Assembly (NCBI RefSeq): GCF_900108875.1
Contig: NZ_FNYJ01000001.1
Span: 1,331,333 to 1,395,332, forward strand
DNA length: 64,000 nucleotides
Direction: 5' to 3'
Origin: Pseudomonas sp. NFR16
GTDB taxonomy: Bacteria; Pseudomonadota; Gammaproteobacteria; Pseudomonadales; Pseudomonadaceae
Shown here: positions 53,651-62,317 of the stretch, in pieces
Layout of the letters: every line of letters begins with the position of its first letter
How positions within the stretch are numbered: position 1 is the first letter of the stretch
Program-made: the position numbers and the translations under genes
Notes under the pieces: model-generated
What the model saw: the letters and a program-made list of their open reading frames with translations, nothing else
Database searches by the model: none
What the model was told of the DNA's origin: nothing

Positions 53651-55081
53651 ATGGTGGCAGTCATGCGTTATCGAGCGTCGGTACTGATTCCCGCGCTGTT
53701 GGTGATCGGGGCGATCGTCGCCAGTTTTCTCGCGTCCAGCGGTCCGATTCAGTGGATGGACAACGGCATGTTCCTGGCCGACGCCTCCGAAGGCCGCTAT
53801 TTCAGCGAAACCCTGGGGCCGCTGGATCACCCGCTTTACCTGTTCGTCACCACCGCGCTCTTCGCAGGCTTCGGCCCTTTTGTGCTGAGCCTGATGAACT
53901 CGCTGCTGCTGATTCCGCTGGGCTGGGCGATCTTCCGCCTGGCCAGAGGCGTCGGCGCCAACACCCGGCAGGCGCTGCTGGCCATCGCTGCCGCCGTGCT
54001 GTGCCACTGCGTATTCTGGGTCTCCACCAAGGCCGAGGTCTACCTGCTGCACACGCTGCTGGTGACGCTGGCGTACATGCTGCATTTCTGCGACCGGCAA
54101 CGAATGGGCGCGCTGCCTACGCTGTTCGTCATCGGCGTATTGACGGGCCTGGCAGCCGGCATCCATCAACTGACGTTCATTGTGCTCTTCCCGCTCTACC
54201 TGCAACTGCTGTGGCAGCACAAGGCGCGCATCCTGATGACCGTTCCGGGCTTCGCGCTGGGTTTTGCCGTGGCGATTCCGGGAATCCTTCACGAGATGCA
54301 AAGCGGTCTGGGGCTGATCGATATCGCCCATCGCTACCTGATCGGCATTCCCGACAAGACCACCGAACAGAGCTGGCAGGGGTCGCTGTTCCGCTTCGAT
54401 GACATGTGGCACGAGAAGAACTCTGTGGCGCTGCTCATGCTGTCGCTGATCGGGCCGCAACTGGTGGGTCTGCTGCTGTTCCCCAAGCGCCCGCAGCTCC
54501 GGCTGCTCTGGTGCGCGGCGATGATGAACTTCATCTTCGCGGTGTCGTACAACGTCACCGACCGTTTCACGTTCTTTCTGCCCGGTGCGGTGTTGCTGAG
54601 CATTATCGGGGTGATGCAACTGGACGCCTGGCTGCAGCGCAGGAACGCAGACGGTCTGAGCAACGCTGCGCCGCTGAGCGGGCCGGTGACGATTCTGGCG
54701 GTGTACGCGATTTACGCAAGCGGCATCGTCACGCTGCCCACGCACAAGGAAGCCCTGCCATTCCGCGACGATATTCACTACTTCATGGCACCGTACTTGC
54801 GCGACCGCTCGGCCGAGCAGTTCGTGCGCAGTTACGAAAAATCCGCCCCGGAAGGTGCGCTGATCATCGCCGACTGGACGCCCAACGGCGCATTGCGCTC
54901 GGCACAGGCCAGCGGCCTGCTCAAAGGGCGGAATTTCGAGTCGTGTGAAGAAGTGGCCAACATTGATGCTTACCTCAACGGGCCGGGCGCATATCTGGCA
55001 CGGACCAGCTACTGCGGGATGATTGCCGACCGCTTTACTCTGGAAACCCTGGCCGTCGGGTACGAACTACGGGCCAAATAA
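53651..55081 (+). CDS. GT-C-type membrane protein (DUF2723-like), candidate arabinofuranosyltransferase
   Basis: A 476-residue protein with about ten membrane helices and a hydrophilic C-terminal domain (about 380-476, probably periplasmic). Near the first periplasmic loop, [15 protein letters not shown] and LGPLDHPLY resemble the acidic and HPxY motifs of GT-C glycosyltransferases of the DUF2723/O-mannosyltransferase type. I start at the ATG at 53651, eight bases after AAGGAG. As the last gene of the operon it would use the flipped polyprenyl-P sugar as donor. No sugar or acceptor is proven. Confidence 0.7.
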   Translation: MVAVMRYRASVLIPALLVIGAIVASFLASSGPIQWMDNGMFLADASEGRYFSETLGPLDHPLYLFVTTALFAGFGPFVLSLMNSLLLIPLGWAIFRLARGVGANTRQALLAIAAAVLCHCVFWVSTKAEVYLLHTLLVTLAYMLHFCDRQRMGALPTLFVIGVLTGLAAGIHQLTFIVLFPLYLQLLWQHKARILMTVPGFALGFAVAIPGILHEMQSGLGLIDIAHRYLIGIPDKTTEQSWQGSLFRFDDMWHEKNSVALLMLSLIGPQLVGLLLFPKRPQLRLLWCAAMMNFIFAVSYNVTDRFTFFLPGAVLLSIIGVMQLDAWLQRRNADGLSNAAPLSGPVTILAVYAIYASGIVTLPTHKEALPFRDDIHYFMAPYLRDRSAEQFVRSYEKSAPEGALIIADWTPNGALRSAQASGLLKGRNFESCEEVANIDAYLNGPGAYLARTSYCGMIADRFTLETLAVGYELRAK

Positions 55082-55111
55082 AGCGGACGACAGAGGCGCG
55101 CGGCGCTCGGG

Positions 55112-55321
55112 CTAGACCTTCTCGAGCGCGGCTTCCTTGTGCATCGCCGAATGCCCGGTCTTGTCGCTTTTCACCTCGTACTGCGGCTCGTCTTTTGAAG
55201 CGGGGCGATGACGGCCCATGAATTCGACATCCTGGGTGTGCACCTTGGTGACTTTGCCGACGACATGGCCGACGTCCGAGTTCCAGCGCACGTGGTCGCC
55301 GACTTTAAAGGCGTGAGGCAT
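55112..55321 (-). CDS. HVA1/DUF2945-family small protein
   Basis: A 69-residue protein matching DUF2945 (hypervirulence-associated TUDOR-like fold): FKVGDHVRWNSDVGHVVGKV, then DEPQYEVKSDKTGHSAMHK. AAGGAGATC precedes the ATG. Function unknown; it is widespread in soil bacteria and fungi. It lies 45 bp after the GH15 gene and is probably on the same transcript. Confidence 0.9.
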   Translation of the reverse strand: MPHAFKVGDHVRWNSDVGHVVGKVTKVHTQDVEFMGRHRPASKDEPQYEVKSDKTGHSAMHKEAALEKV

Positions 55322-55366
55322 GTGAGATCTCCTTACTTCAGGGCTTATGATTCAAGGGCTCGGGGC

Positions 55367-57217
55367 TCAGGGTTGCCAGAGCGTCTGGCTGCCTTCGAGT
55401 TTGCGATCCAGAAAGCTCGCGGCGCTGATCAATGCCAGATGACTCAACGCCTGCGGCGTGTTGCCCAGATGATGGCCATGCGTGTCGAACTCTTCAGCGT
55501 ACAGCCCCAGCGGATTGGCGTAGCGCAGCAACTGCTCGAATTCCAGGTGCGCCTGTGACACGCGTCCGGCCCGGGCCAGGCACTCGACGTACCAGAACGA
55601 GCACGCGACAAACGCACCCTCTTCCCCCTCCAGGCCGTCACCGTAGTCATCGTCATTGCGATAGCGGAACACCATACCGTCGCGCACCAGCGTGCGCTCG
55701 ATGGCGTCCAGGGTCTGGAGCCACTTGGGGTCGCTGGCACCAACGAATCTCACCAGCGGCATCAGCAGCATGGAGGCATCGAGGTTCTTGCTGCCTTTGT
55801 GCTGGACGAAATGCCCCAGATCGTGATCCCAGAAATTCTCCCAGATGTCATCGTGAATCGCCTGACGCTCCCTGTCCCAGCGTTCGAACGGCGCAGGCAG
55901 CGAACGCTTGAGGGAGAGTCGCAGCGCCCGGTCCAGCGCGACCCAGCACATCAGCCGAGAGTGGAGGAAATGCTGGTCGTCGCCGCGCATTTCCCAGATG
56001 CCGACGTCCTTGCTGCGCCAGTTCTCGCACAATTCGTTGACCAGCCGCGTAGCGTGTTTCCAGCCTTCGTGGGAAATCGCTTCACCGTATTTATTGGCCA
56101 GATAAACCGCATCCAGCAGTTCGCCGTAGATGTCCAGTTGCGTCTGCTTGTACGCTTCGTTGCCGATGCGCACCGGCGTTGCGCCGCCGTAGCCCGACAA
56201 ATGCGAGAGGTCTTCTTCGGGCAATTCCTCGCGACCGTCCAGCGAGTACAGAATGCCGAGCTTGTTGGCGTCTTCGCAGCAGTCACCCATGCGCTCGCGC
56301 ACCCAGTGCATGAAGCCGTTGGCTTCTTCGGTGTAGCCCAGGCGCATGAAGGCATAAACGGTGAATGAGGCGTCGCGGATCCAGGTGTACCGATAGTCCC
56401 AGTTGCGCCCACCGCCCTCTTCTTCCGGCAGCCCGAAAGTGGCCGCCGCCACGATGCCGCCGTGCTTGCGTGAAGTCAGCAGCTTCAGCGCCAGTGCCGA
56501 GCGATTGACCGTTTCCCGCCAGCGGCCACGGTAGTTGGAGTGGCGACTCCAGTGCTGCCAATAGCTCACGGTGCTCTTGAGGTCGCAGTCGCATTGAGAA
56601 GCCTGGACCGCCTCATCATCGGCGCCGCCGAGCATGAATTCGACGATGTCGCCTTGTTTCATCTCGAAATCAGCAACCGCCGCGTGATCGTCGATCTGCA
56701 AAGGTGTGGTTGCAGACAGTCTCATGGCCGGTTGCCCCGGTGCTTCGAACCGGACGTCCTGATCGTCCATCCGGGCGACCGTTTCCGCTCGGCTGTAATC
56801 ATGTCGCACCCGGCAGAACATGCGCACCGCCGTCTTGCCGTGGCGCACATGAATACGCCGCACCAGCCGCGGAAGGCTGTCGACTTCCGAAGCAATGGGC
56901 ATCAGGTCAGTCACTTCGACCACGGCATCCTTCGCAATCCATCGGGTCATCAGCACATTGGTTTCAGGCAGGTACAGCTGCTGCCGACGGGCGTCGGGGA
57001 GGATGGGCGACAGCTGGAAAATCCCGGCCTTGGGCGAATCCAGCAACGCGGTGAAGATGCTCGGACTGTCGAAATCCGGCCAGCAGCAGAAATCGATGCT
57101 GCCCGTGTCGGCCACCAGCGCGGCGCTGCGCATGTCGCCGATGATGCCGTGGTTCTCGATAGCGTTCTGCGCTTCGGCGCGCGGGTCGACGGGGCGTTGC
57201 TGGATGGGCTCAACCAT
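55367..57217 (-). CDS. Glycoside hydrolase family 15 protein (glucoamylase/trehalase-like)
   Basis: A 616-residue cytosolic GH15 enzyme: an N-terminal beta-sandwich (about 1-220, with GIIGDMRSAALVADTGSIDF), then an (alpha/alpha)6 barrel. GRNWDYRYTWIRDASFTVYA is the family signature block, and EEGAFVACSFWYVECLARAG contains a likely catalytic Glu. No signal peptide is seen. Such proteins hydrolyse trehalose or maltose/isomaltose-type glucosides. The start codon overlaps the end of the next upstream gene by eight bases, so it is co-expressed with an SDR. Confidence 0.92.
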   Translation of the reverse strand: MVEPIQQRPVDPRAEAQNAIENHGIIGDMRSAALVADTGSIDFCCWPDFDSPSIFTALLDSPKAGIFQLSPILPDARRQQLYLPETNVLMTRWIAKDAVVEVTDLMPIASEVDSLPRLVRRIHVRHGKTAVRMFCRVRHDYSRAETVARMDDQDVRFEAPGQPAMRLSATTPLQIDDHAAVADFEMKQGDIVEFMLGGADDEAVQASQCDCDLKSTVSYWQHWSRHSNYRGRWRETVNRSALALKLLTSRKHGGIVAAATFGLPEEEGGGRNWDYRYTWIRDASFTVYAFMRLGYTEEANGFMHWVRERMGDCCEDANKLGILYSLDGREELPEEDLSHLSGYGGATPVRIGNEAYKQTQLDIYGELLDAVYLANKYGEAISHEGWKHATRLVNELCENWRSKDVGIWEMRGDDQHFLHSRLMCWVALDRALRLSLKRSLPAPFERWDRERQAIHDDIWENFWDHDLGHFVQHKGSKNLDASMLLMPLVRFVGASDPKWLQTLDAIERTLVRDGMVFRYRNDDDYGDGLEGEEGAFVACSFWYVECLARAGRVSQAHLEFEQLLRYANPLGLYAEEFDTHGHHLGNTPQALSHLALISAASFLDRKLEGSQTLWQP

Positions 57218-58010
57218 TGTGACGGAACTCCGGGTACAGGCTCATGCCGCCGTCGATGAACAGCGTGGTCCCGTGCACGTAGTCGGATGCGTCGGATGCC
57301 AACCAGACAACGGCGTTGGCGACGTCCTCGGCTTCACCCACCCGCCCGTAGGGGATCAATTCCAGCAGCTTTTTCTCGGCGTCACCGCTGGTGGCCTGGG
57401 TGTTGATGGCCGTACGAATGGCCCCGGGCGCGATGCTGTTGACCCGGATACGCTGCTCGCCGACTTCTTGGGCGATGCTGCGCATCAGCAGATCGACGCC
57501 GCCCTTGGAGGCCGCGTAATTCACATGCCCGGCCCAGGGAATGACCTGATGCACCGAACTCATGTGAATGATCTTGCCCAGCGCGCGGGAGATGTCCGGC
57601 CGGATTTCCTGTTGTGCGAACTGACGCAGCGCCGCGCGGGCACAGAGAAACTGGCCGGTCAGGTTCACGTTGATCACGGTGTTCCAGTCTTCCAGGCTCA
57701 TCTCGGCAATGGATGCGTCCTTCTGCAGCCCGGAATTGGCAGTCAGAATGTCCAGTCGGCCGAACGCCTTGAGGGTCTCGGCGAACAGTTTTTCGACCTC
57801 GCGCTCGTTTGACACATCAGCGCCAATGGCAACGGCCTGGCCACCGGCGGCTCGTATTTCTTCCGCCAGCTTTTCAGCCGGCTCAGGCTGAGAGTGATAG
57901 TTGACCACCACTGCCGCGCCGGACGCTGCCAGCCCCCGGGCCGCCCCCGCCCCCAACCCGGAACTGGCGCCAGTGACCAGCGCGACCTGGCCCTTCAAGG
58001 AAATCTGCAT
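57210..58010 (-). CDS. SDR-family oxidoreductase, glucose 1-dehydrogenase-like
   Basis: A 266-residue classical short-chain dehydrogenase: TGASSGLGAGAARGLA cofactor motif, NSG in the middle, catalytic Ser in IIHMSSVHQ and YAASKGG (Y-x-x-x-K), and a C-terminal DASDYVHGTTLFIDGGMS typical of glucose 1-dehydrogenases. It overlaps the GH15 gene, which fits a simple path: the glycosidase frees glucose and the SDR oxidises it. HVA1, GH15 and this SDR form one minus-strand operon. The specific sugar is not certain. Confidence 0.88.
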   Translation of the reverse strand: MQISLKGQVALVTGASSGLGAGAARGLAASGAAVVVNYHSQPEPAEKLAEEIRAAGGQAVAIGADVSNEREVEKLFAETLKAFGRLDILTANSGLQKDASIAEMSLEDWNTVINVNLTGQFLCARAALRQFAQQEIRPDISRALGKIIHMSSVHQVIPWAGHVNYAASKGGVDLLMRSIAQEVGEQRIRVNSIAPGAIRTAINTQATSGDAEKKLLELIPYGRVGEAEDVANAVVWLASDASDYVHGTTLFIDGGMSLYPEFRHNG

Positions 58011-58269
58011 GGAATGTCGAGCCTCATCGTGAGCATTTCAATGCTGACTGACGGCGCTTGGCGGAAGTTCACCCAGATGCATTGTCAGTGCGATCTCTCT
58101 GACGAATTCGACCCTGCCTACAGCTGGAATGGAATGAGCCTACATTCAATCCCGTCAGCCAATGTTTCACTGCCGACGACTTCCGCCTGTGTCGGAACCC
58201 TGCATGGACGCACTGAAATCAACTTGTCCGCCGCGGCCCTGCATACGCAGGCCGGGCGCAGGAGGACAT

Positions 58270-60702
58270 ATGCTCAAGGACCTGGCAGGCCTGTTTTCGC
58301 CTCAGAACCGACGCCTGATCACGCTCAGAACCGTGCTCGAAGATGAGCAGGAATTATTGCTGGATACGTTTTCGGGTCGTGAAGCAGTGTCTGAACTGTT
58401 CACGTTCGAGCTTGAGATGCTCTCACGCGACGCACACATCGAGCTCAAGTCGCTGATGGGTACGTCAGCGCAATTGAAGATTCAACTGGCAGACGGGAGC
58501 GACCGCTTCATCGACGGGTATATCACCCGGGTCAGCCATCAGGGCTGTGACGGCGGGCTGTCCAGTTACACCGCCACGTTAAGCCCTTGGCTGTGGATGC
58601 TCAGCCAGCGACAGGACTCGCGGATCTACCAGGAAAAGACCGTCGAGGACATCCTGCGTGCGGTTTTTTCCCTGTATGGCGACATGGCGCAGTTCGAATT
58701 TCGCCTGTATGCCGCGCTGAAAACCCACAGCTACATCACTCAATATTTCGAAAGCGATTTGAACTTCGTGCTTCGCCTGCTGGAAGGCGACGGCCTGTTT
58801 TTCTATTTCGAACACGACAACCGCGGGCACAGGCTGATCATTACTGACCGTTCAAGTGAACTGACTCCGTTACACGAGCAACCGAAGATTCGCTATCACC
58901 GGGCATCGGTGACCGAAACGGAAGACGCGATTACGCGCTGGAGCGCGCACCGTCAACTCCAGTCGGCACGCATCAGCATTCAGACCAACGACTACAAACA
59001 GCCAGCCAACGCGTTGCCTGTGAGCATGAACAGCCTGAATCGCCAGGGCGACGTCAGGCCTCTGGAAATCTATCAGCAAACCCCGCCGTGCTCTCATCGC
59101 ACCTACGATGCCGGTGAAGCGCTGCTGCGCAAGCGAATCGAAGCGTATGAGCGCACAGGCAAAGGGTTCGCCGGCGCGAGCAACTGTCGCGCCATGCGCC
59201 CGGGATACACCTTCGAACTGACCCAGCATTTTGACCACGACCTGGGTTCTCGAGAGGACCGCCGGTTCTTGCTGCTCAGCGTGGAACATCAAGGGCGCAA
59301 CAACTACCGCTCACCCAGGCCGGCAGACTACGCCAATACCTTCAGTTGCATTCGCAGCAAGATTCCTTATCGCCCGCTGCTGTCCGTGCAGCGGCCCGCC
59401 ATCACTGGGCCTCTGACCGCCGTGGTGGTCGGCCCGCAGGGCAATGAAGTATTCACCGATGCACGGGGCCGGATTCGCGTGCGCTTTCATTGGCAGCGGC
59501 AGGTCCCGTCAGGCGATGACGCAACACGTGAGGACGCTGCCGACACCGCCTGGCTGCGCGTGGCGATGCCCGGCGTGGGAACGGGCTTCGGGCACCAGTT
59601 CGTGCCACGCATCGGCCAGGAAGTCCTCGTGCAGCACATGGCCGCAGACGTGGATCGCCCCGTTGTGACCGGCGTTTTATACAACGGCACTCACGTACAC
59701 CCCTACTTCAGCAACGAGCCGGGGCTGCCTGGAAACAGCGCGCTTTCAGGCATCAAGAGCAGCGAGCACGGCGGGTCTGGCTACAACGAACTGGTCTTCG
59801 ATGACACCCCTGGCCAGCCGCGAGCGCGCCTGGCCAGCTCGCATCACGCTACCGCCCTGAACATGGGCAAGCTGACGACGCCACGCAAACAGGGCAGCGC
59901 CAAACCGCGTGGCGAGGGTGCGGAGTTGCGTACCGATGCGGCCATCGCCCTGCGTGCCGCTCAAGGGATTCTGCTCACCACCTATGCCCGGAGTCAGGCC
60001 AGCGGTGCACAGCTGGACCGCAGCGAATTGCTGGACCTGCTGGACGAATGCGGCGAACTGTTCAAGGCGCTCGGGCAAACCGCTGTCACGCAGGGCAGCT
60101 CGGCAATCGACGCTCAAGGCTTCGAAACGTTGCAGCAATCCCTCAAACAATGGCCTGCGCCAGAGAGTGGTCGATCCGGCGACCCGGTGTTCGCGGTTGC
60201 AGCCGCCGCGGGCACGGTCAGCGCTACACCCGGCTCGCAGATGCACGTCGCCGGGATCAATCACGACACCCTCGCCCGTCGTCATCTGCAATTCACAAGC
60301 GGTGAAGCCACACGACTGCATGCCGGAAGCGGCATTGCCCTGTTCAGCGAACAGGCCGGGATCAGCGCAATCGCCAATCGCGGCAACGTGCTGGTCCAGG
60401 CTCAGGACGCCGACGTCACCCTTAACGCCCGGCAGAACGTGCGAATTTCCGCCGAGCAGGGCGAGGTGGTCATCAGCGCGCCACACCTGCGTTTCATTGC
60501 CGATGACGGCAGCTACATCAAGATCGGTGGCGGTATCGAGATCGGGACGCAGGGTGAAGTCATCACCCATGCCGGCAATCATGACTGGGTCGGGCCGAAA
60601 ACCGAACGCTACCACGTCGCGATGCCGCCGCCGGCCGACGCGGTCTGTCTGGAATGTCTGCTCAAGGCCGCGCTGTCCGGTGCCGCGCAGGTGACCCTAT
60701 GA
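58270..60702 (+). CDS. vgrG: Type VI secretion tip protein VgrG
   Basis: An 810-residue VgrG. It opens MLKDLAGLFSPQNRRLITLRT and has the gp27-like domain (VSELFTFELEML, GYITRVSHQG) and the OB-fold region (TDARGRIRVRFHWQR). A beta-prism needle (RHLQFTSGEATRLHAGSGIA and a DUF2345-like VLVQAQDADVTLNA) follows. No C-terminal toxin domain is visible after the needle; it instead ends near MPPPADAVCLECLLKAA. AGGAGG precedes the ATG at 58270. It loads the cargo encoded downstream onto the T6SS tube tip. It overlaps the adaptor gene by ATGA. Confidence 0.95.
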   Translation: MLKDLAGLFSPQNRRLITLRTVLEDEQELLLDTFSGREAVSELFTFELEMLSRDAHIELKSLMGTSAQLKIQLADGSDRFIDGYITRVSHQGCDGGLSSYTATLSPWLWMLSQRQDSRIYQEKTVEDILRAVFSLYGDMAQFEFRLYAALKTHSYITQYFESDLNFVLRLLEGDGLFFYFEHDNRGHRLIITDRSSELTPLHEQPKIRYHRASVTETEDAITRWSAHRQLQSARISIQTNDYKQPANALPVSMNSLNRQGDVRPLEIYQQTPPCSHRTYDAGEALLRKRIEAYERTGKGFAGASNCRAMRPGYTFELTQHFDHDLGSREDRRFLLLSVEHQGRNNYRSPRPADYANTFSCIRSKIPYRPLLSVQRPAITGPLTAVVVGPQGNEVFTDARGRIRVRFHWQRQVPSGDDATREDAADTAWLRVAMPGVGTGFGHQFVPRIGQEVLVQHMAADVDRPVVTGVLYNGTHVHPYFSNEPGLPGNSALSGIKSSEHGGSGYNELVFDDTPGQPRARLASSHHATALNMGKLTTPRKQGSAKPRGEGAELRTDAAIALRAAQGILLTTYARSQASGAQLDRSELLDLLDECGELFKALGQTAVTQGSSAIDAQGFETLQQSLKQWPAPESGRSGDPVFAVAAAAGTVSATPGSQMHVAGINHDTLARRHLQFTSGEATRLHAGSGIALFSEQAGISAIANRGNVLVQAQDADVTLNARQNVRISAEQGEVVISAPHLRFIADDGSYIKIGGGIEIGTQGEVITHAGNHDWVGPKTERYHVAMPPPADAVCLECLLKAALSGAAQVTL

Positions 60703-61427
60703 ACAGACTGCCGAAAACCTACACCGACCTCGTGGACGCGAAAGGCCTGAGCAGTCGGGTGCTGCTCGACGGAGCGATGCAGCAACGCCTTGGCGCCCGA
60801 CTGGCGGAGCACCCTGAAGGCGCCATTTCTTTGTTCGCCGACTATCCCAAAGCCGCACGCGCGCTTGGCCCGTGGCTGATGACCGAGGAACGCGCCGCCA
60901 CGCTGGGCATCGACGGCAGCGCACGGGGCGTGAACTGGCTGGCCAGTGACTGGCCGATCGTTGAGATCGAGGCGCACCTGCTGCTGTGGATGCGCGGCCC
61001 CGATAGACACTCGCGCAACTGGCAGCGTCTGGCTGACGGCCGCGCGCTGAACGCCCTGTTCTCAGTCTGGACGGTGACGCAACAGCATGCATTTTCTCAA
61101 CCCTGGCGCGCCTGGTGCTACGCCGACCGTAACGGCGCCGGGCGATTGCTGAGTCTCTCGCACACGTTTGTGAGTCAGACGCCGGTTTCCCCCGCGCTGG
61201 ATCCCGCCCAGCAACTGGCGCTGAACCGGGCCACGCTGGCGGACGCGCTGATTCACGAACTCAAACCGTTCACGGCGCTGCACGCCTCGGTCAAAAGTTG
61301 CCGGGAGAAACGTCACGCGAGCGTCGATGCCGTACTGACCCAAGCCATGGCGGCCGGCTACACCGAGCTGGAAGACCTCGGCGCTCTGACCGCCTGGGCG
61401 TTGCGAACCGGCGCCCATGCACCGTAG
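60699..61427 (+). CDS. DUF4123-family T6SS adaptor (Tap/TEC)
   Basis: A 242-residue DUF4123 protein. Typical features are YLVDAKGL-like start (here YTDLVDAKGLSSRVLLDGAM), LGPWLMTEERAA, and VEIEAHLLLWMRGPD with FSVWTVTQQHAFSQ. These adaptors bind the VgrG tip and a specific effector. The gene overlaps vgrG by four bases. Its TAG stop is followed in the same frame by 32 more sense codons up to TGA at 61526, so the end may be shortened by a recent nonsense change (see the entry at 61431). Confidence 0.88.
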   Translation: MNRLPKTYTDLVDAKGLSSRVLLDGAMQQRLGARLAEHPEGAISLFADYPKAARALGPWLMTEERAATLGIDGSARGVNWLASDWPIVEIEAHLLLWMRGPDRHSRNWQRLADGRALNALFSVWTVTQQHAFSQPWRAWCYADRNGAGRLLSLSHTFVSQTPVSPALDPAQQLALNRATLADALIHELKPFTALHASVKSCREKRHASVDAVLTQAMAAGYTELEDLGALTAWALRTGAHAP

Positions 61428-61430
61428 CAA

Positions 61431-61526
61431 ATGGCAGGACTGACAGCAGTCCAGCAGCAGTTGAGCGGCAGCGCATTGCTTGAAGCACTGGAAAGCCAGG
61501 CGGACAGCGCCGAGGTGGGCGTGTGA
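61431..61526 (+). pseudogene. In-frame continuation after the DUF4123 stop, possible lost C-terminus
   Basis: Directly after the adaptor's TAG the same frame stays open for one CAA and then a 31-residue ORF (MAGLTAVQQQLSGSAL, then LLEALESQADSAEVGV). The composition is helical and protein-like, so this may be the severed end of the adaptor, or a small gene. No ribosome-binding site is evident. Confidence 0.35.
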
Positions 61527-61556
61527 AGCGTCTGTCATCAGGGGCCGGTTAAAGAA

Positions 61557-61700
61557 ATGAGCGCTACCCGATGGCTTGCTACCTATACGCCGTCTCCGCA
61601 CTTGCTTAGTTCAAAAGTGTTCGGCCTCGCTGCGAAAGACCTGATGACTCGATGCGGAAATCCATATTCACCAATCAACAGGTCCATTCGATGCGCATGA
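61557..61700 (+). pseudogene. Short ORF at the head of the tandem repeat, possible effector remnant
   Basis: A 47-residue ORF beginning ATGAGC, as the effector gene at 62814 does, and ending KDLMTRCGNPYSPINRSIRC with one more residue. A second copy of this segment precedes the second DUF3304 gene (62172 onwards) but is frameshifted there. The shared ATGAGC and similar ends suggest both are scars of internally deleted effector genes. It overlaps the start of the first DUF3304 gene by ten bases. Confidence 0.3.
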
Positions 61701-62317
61701 ACCTCGGTATGTTTTTGGCACTCGCCGCGCTATTCGTTGCGGCGTCCAAATATGAAAAACCACCACCTGAACCGCCGCCTAAACCTAGGAATTACGGGAC
61801 GGCTGTAACACCTATGGATCACGAAAGAAGTGACACTTTCGTGCGGCCGGTCTATGTCAATGGCGCCGGAGTAGGCGCGGCCAGTACGGGTGGCAGCACA
61901 ACCTATGGTGCACTGGGCCTTCCCGCCCCTTGGCATCCGGGATTGACCGTTCGGGTCAAATGGCGGCGTTGCGAGCGTTACGGGAAAAACTGTCACTGGA
62001 TAGAAAAAGATGTGCTGGTTCACCCGTATGACCATTCGGGTGAGACCAATCTACACATTCTGGAAAACGATGACGTCTTGTTAATACCGAGCATATTAGC
62101 GCCGAATAATCCTGATTATCCCGGCCCCGGCTTTCCCGAAAAAAACTTCTACGCACGGAAAGGATCTCAAAATGAGCGCTATCCGTTGATTTGCTATATA
62201 TACGCCATCTTCGTATTTGCTTATTTAAGAAGCGTTCATCTTCGCTCCGCGAAAGACCTGATGCCTCAATACGGAAATCCATATTCACAATTTAACGGGT
62301 CGATTCAATGCGCATGA
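61691..62317 (+). CDS. DUF3304-like protein, copy 1 (putative T6SS immunity), with frameshifted tail
   Basis: A 208-residue protein with an N-terminal hydrophobic anchor (MNLGMFLALAALFVAAS), a Pro-rich linker (EKPPPEPPPKP) and a DUF3304-like domain (VYVNGAGVGAAS, GLPAPWHPGLTVRVKW). Compared with copy 2, one base is missing near 62166, so instead of ending at KGISK it reads through into repeat DNA and gains about 44 extra residues, some hydrophobic. Position beside the lipase effector suggests immunity; the odd tail may impair it. The frame is open from 61652, but ATG at 61691 matches copy 2. Confidence 0.75.
   Translation: MRMNLGMFLALAALFVAASKYEKPPPEPPPKPRNYGTAVTPMDHERSDTFVRPVYVNGAGVGAASTGGSTTYGALGLPAPWHPGLTVRVKWRRCERYGKNCHWIEKDVLVHPYDHSGETNLHILENDDVLLIPSILAPNNPDYPGPGFPEKNFYARKGSQNERYPLICYIYAIFVFAYLRSVHLRSAKDLMPQYGNPYSQFNGSIQCA

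Noticed and set aside
53573..54778. A 401-codon open frame on the minus strand
   Set aside because: It is antisense to the GT-C-like membrane protein; Gln- and Arg-rich composition without motifs marks it as a shadow.
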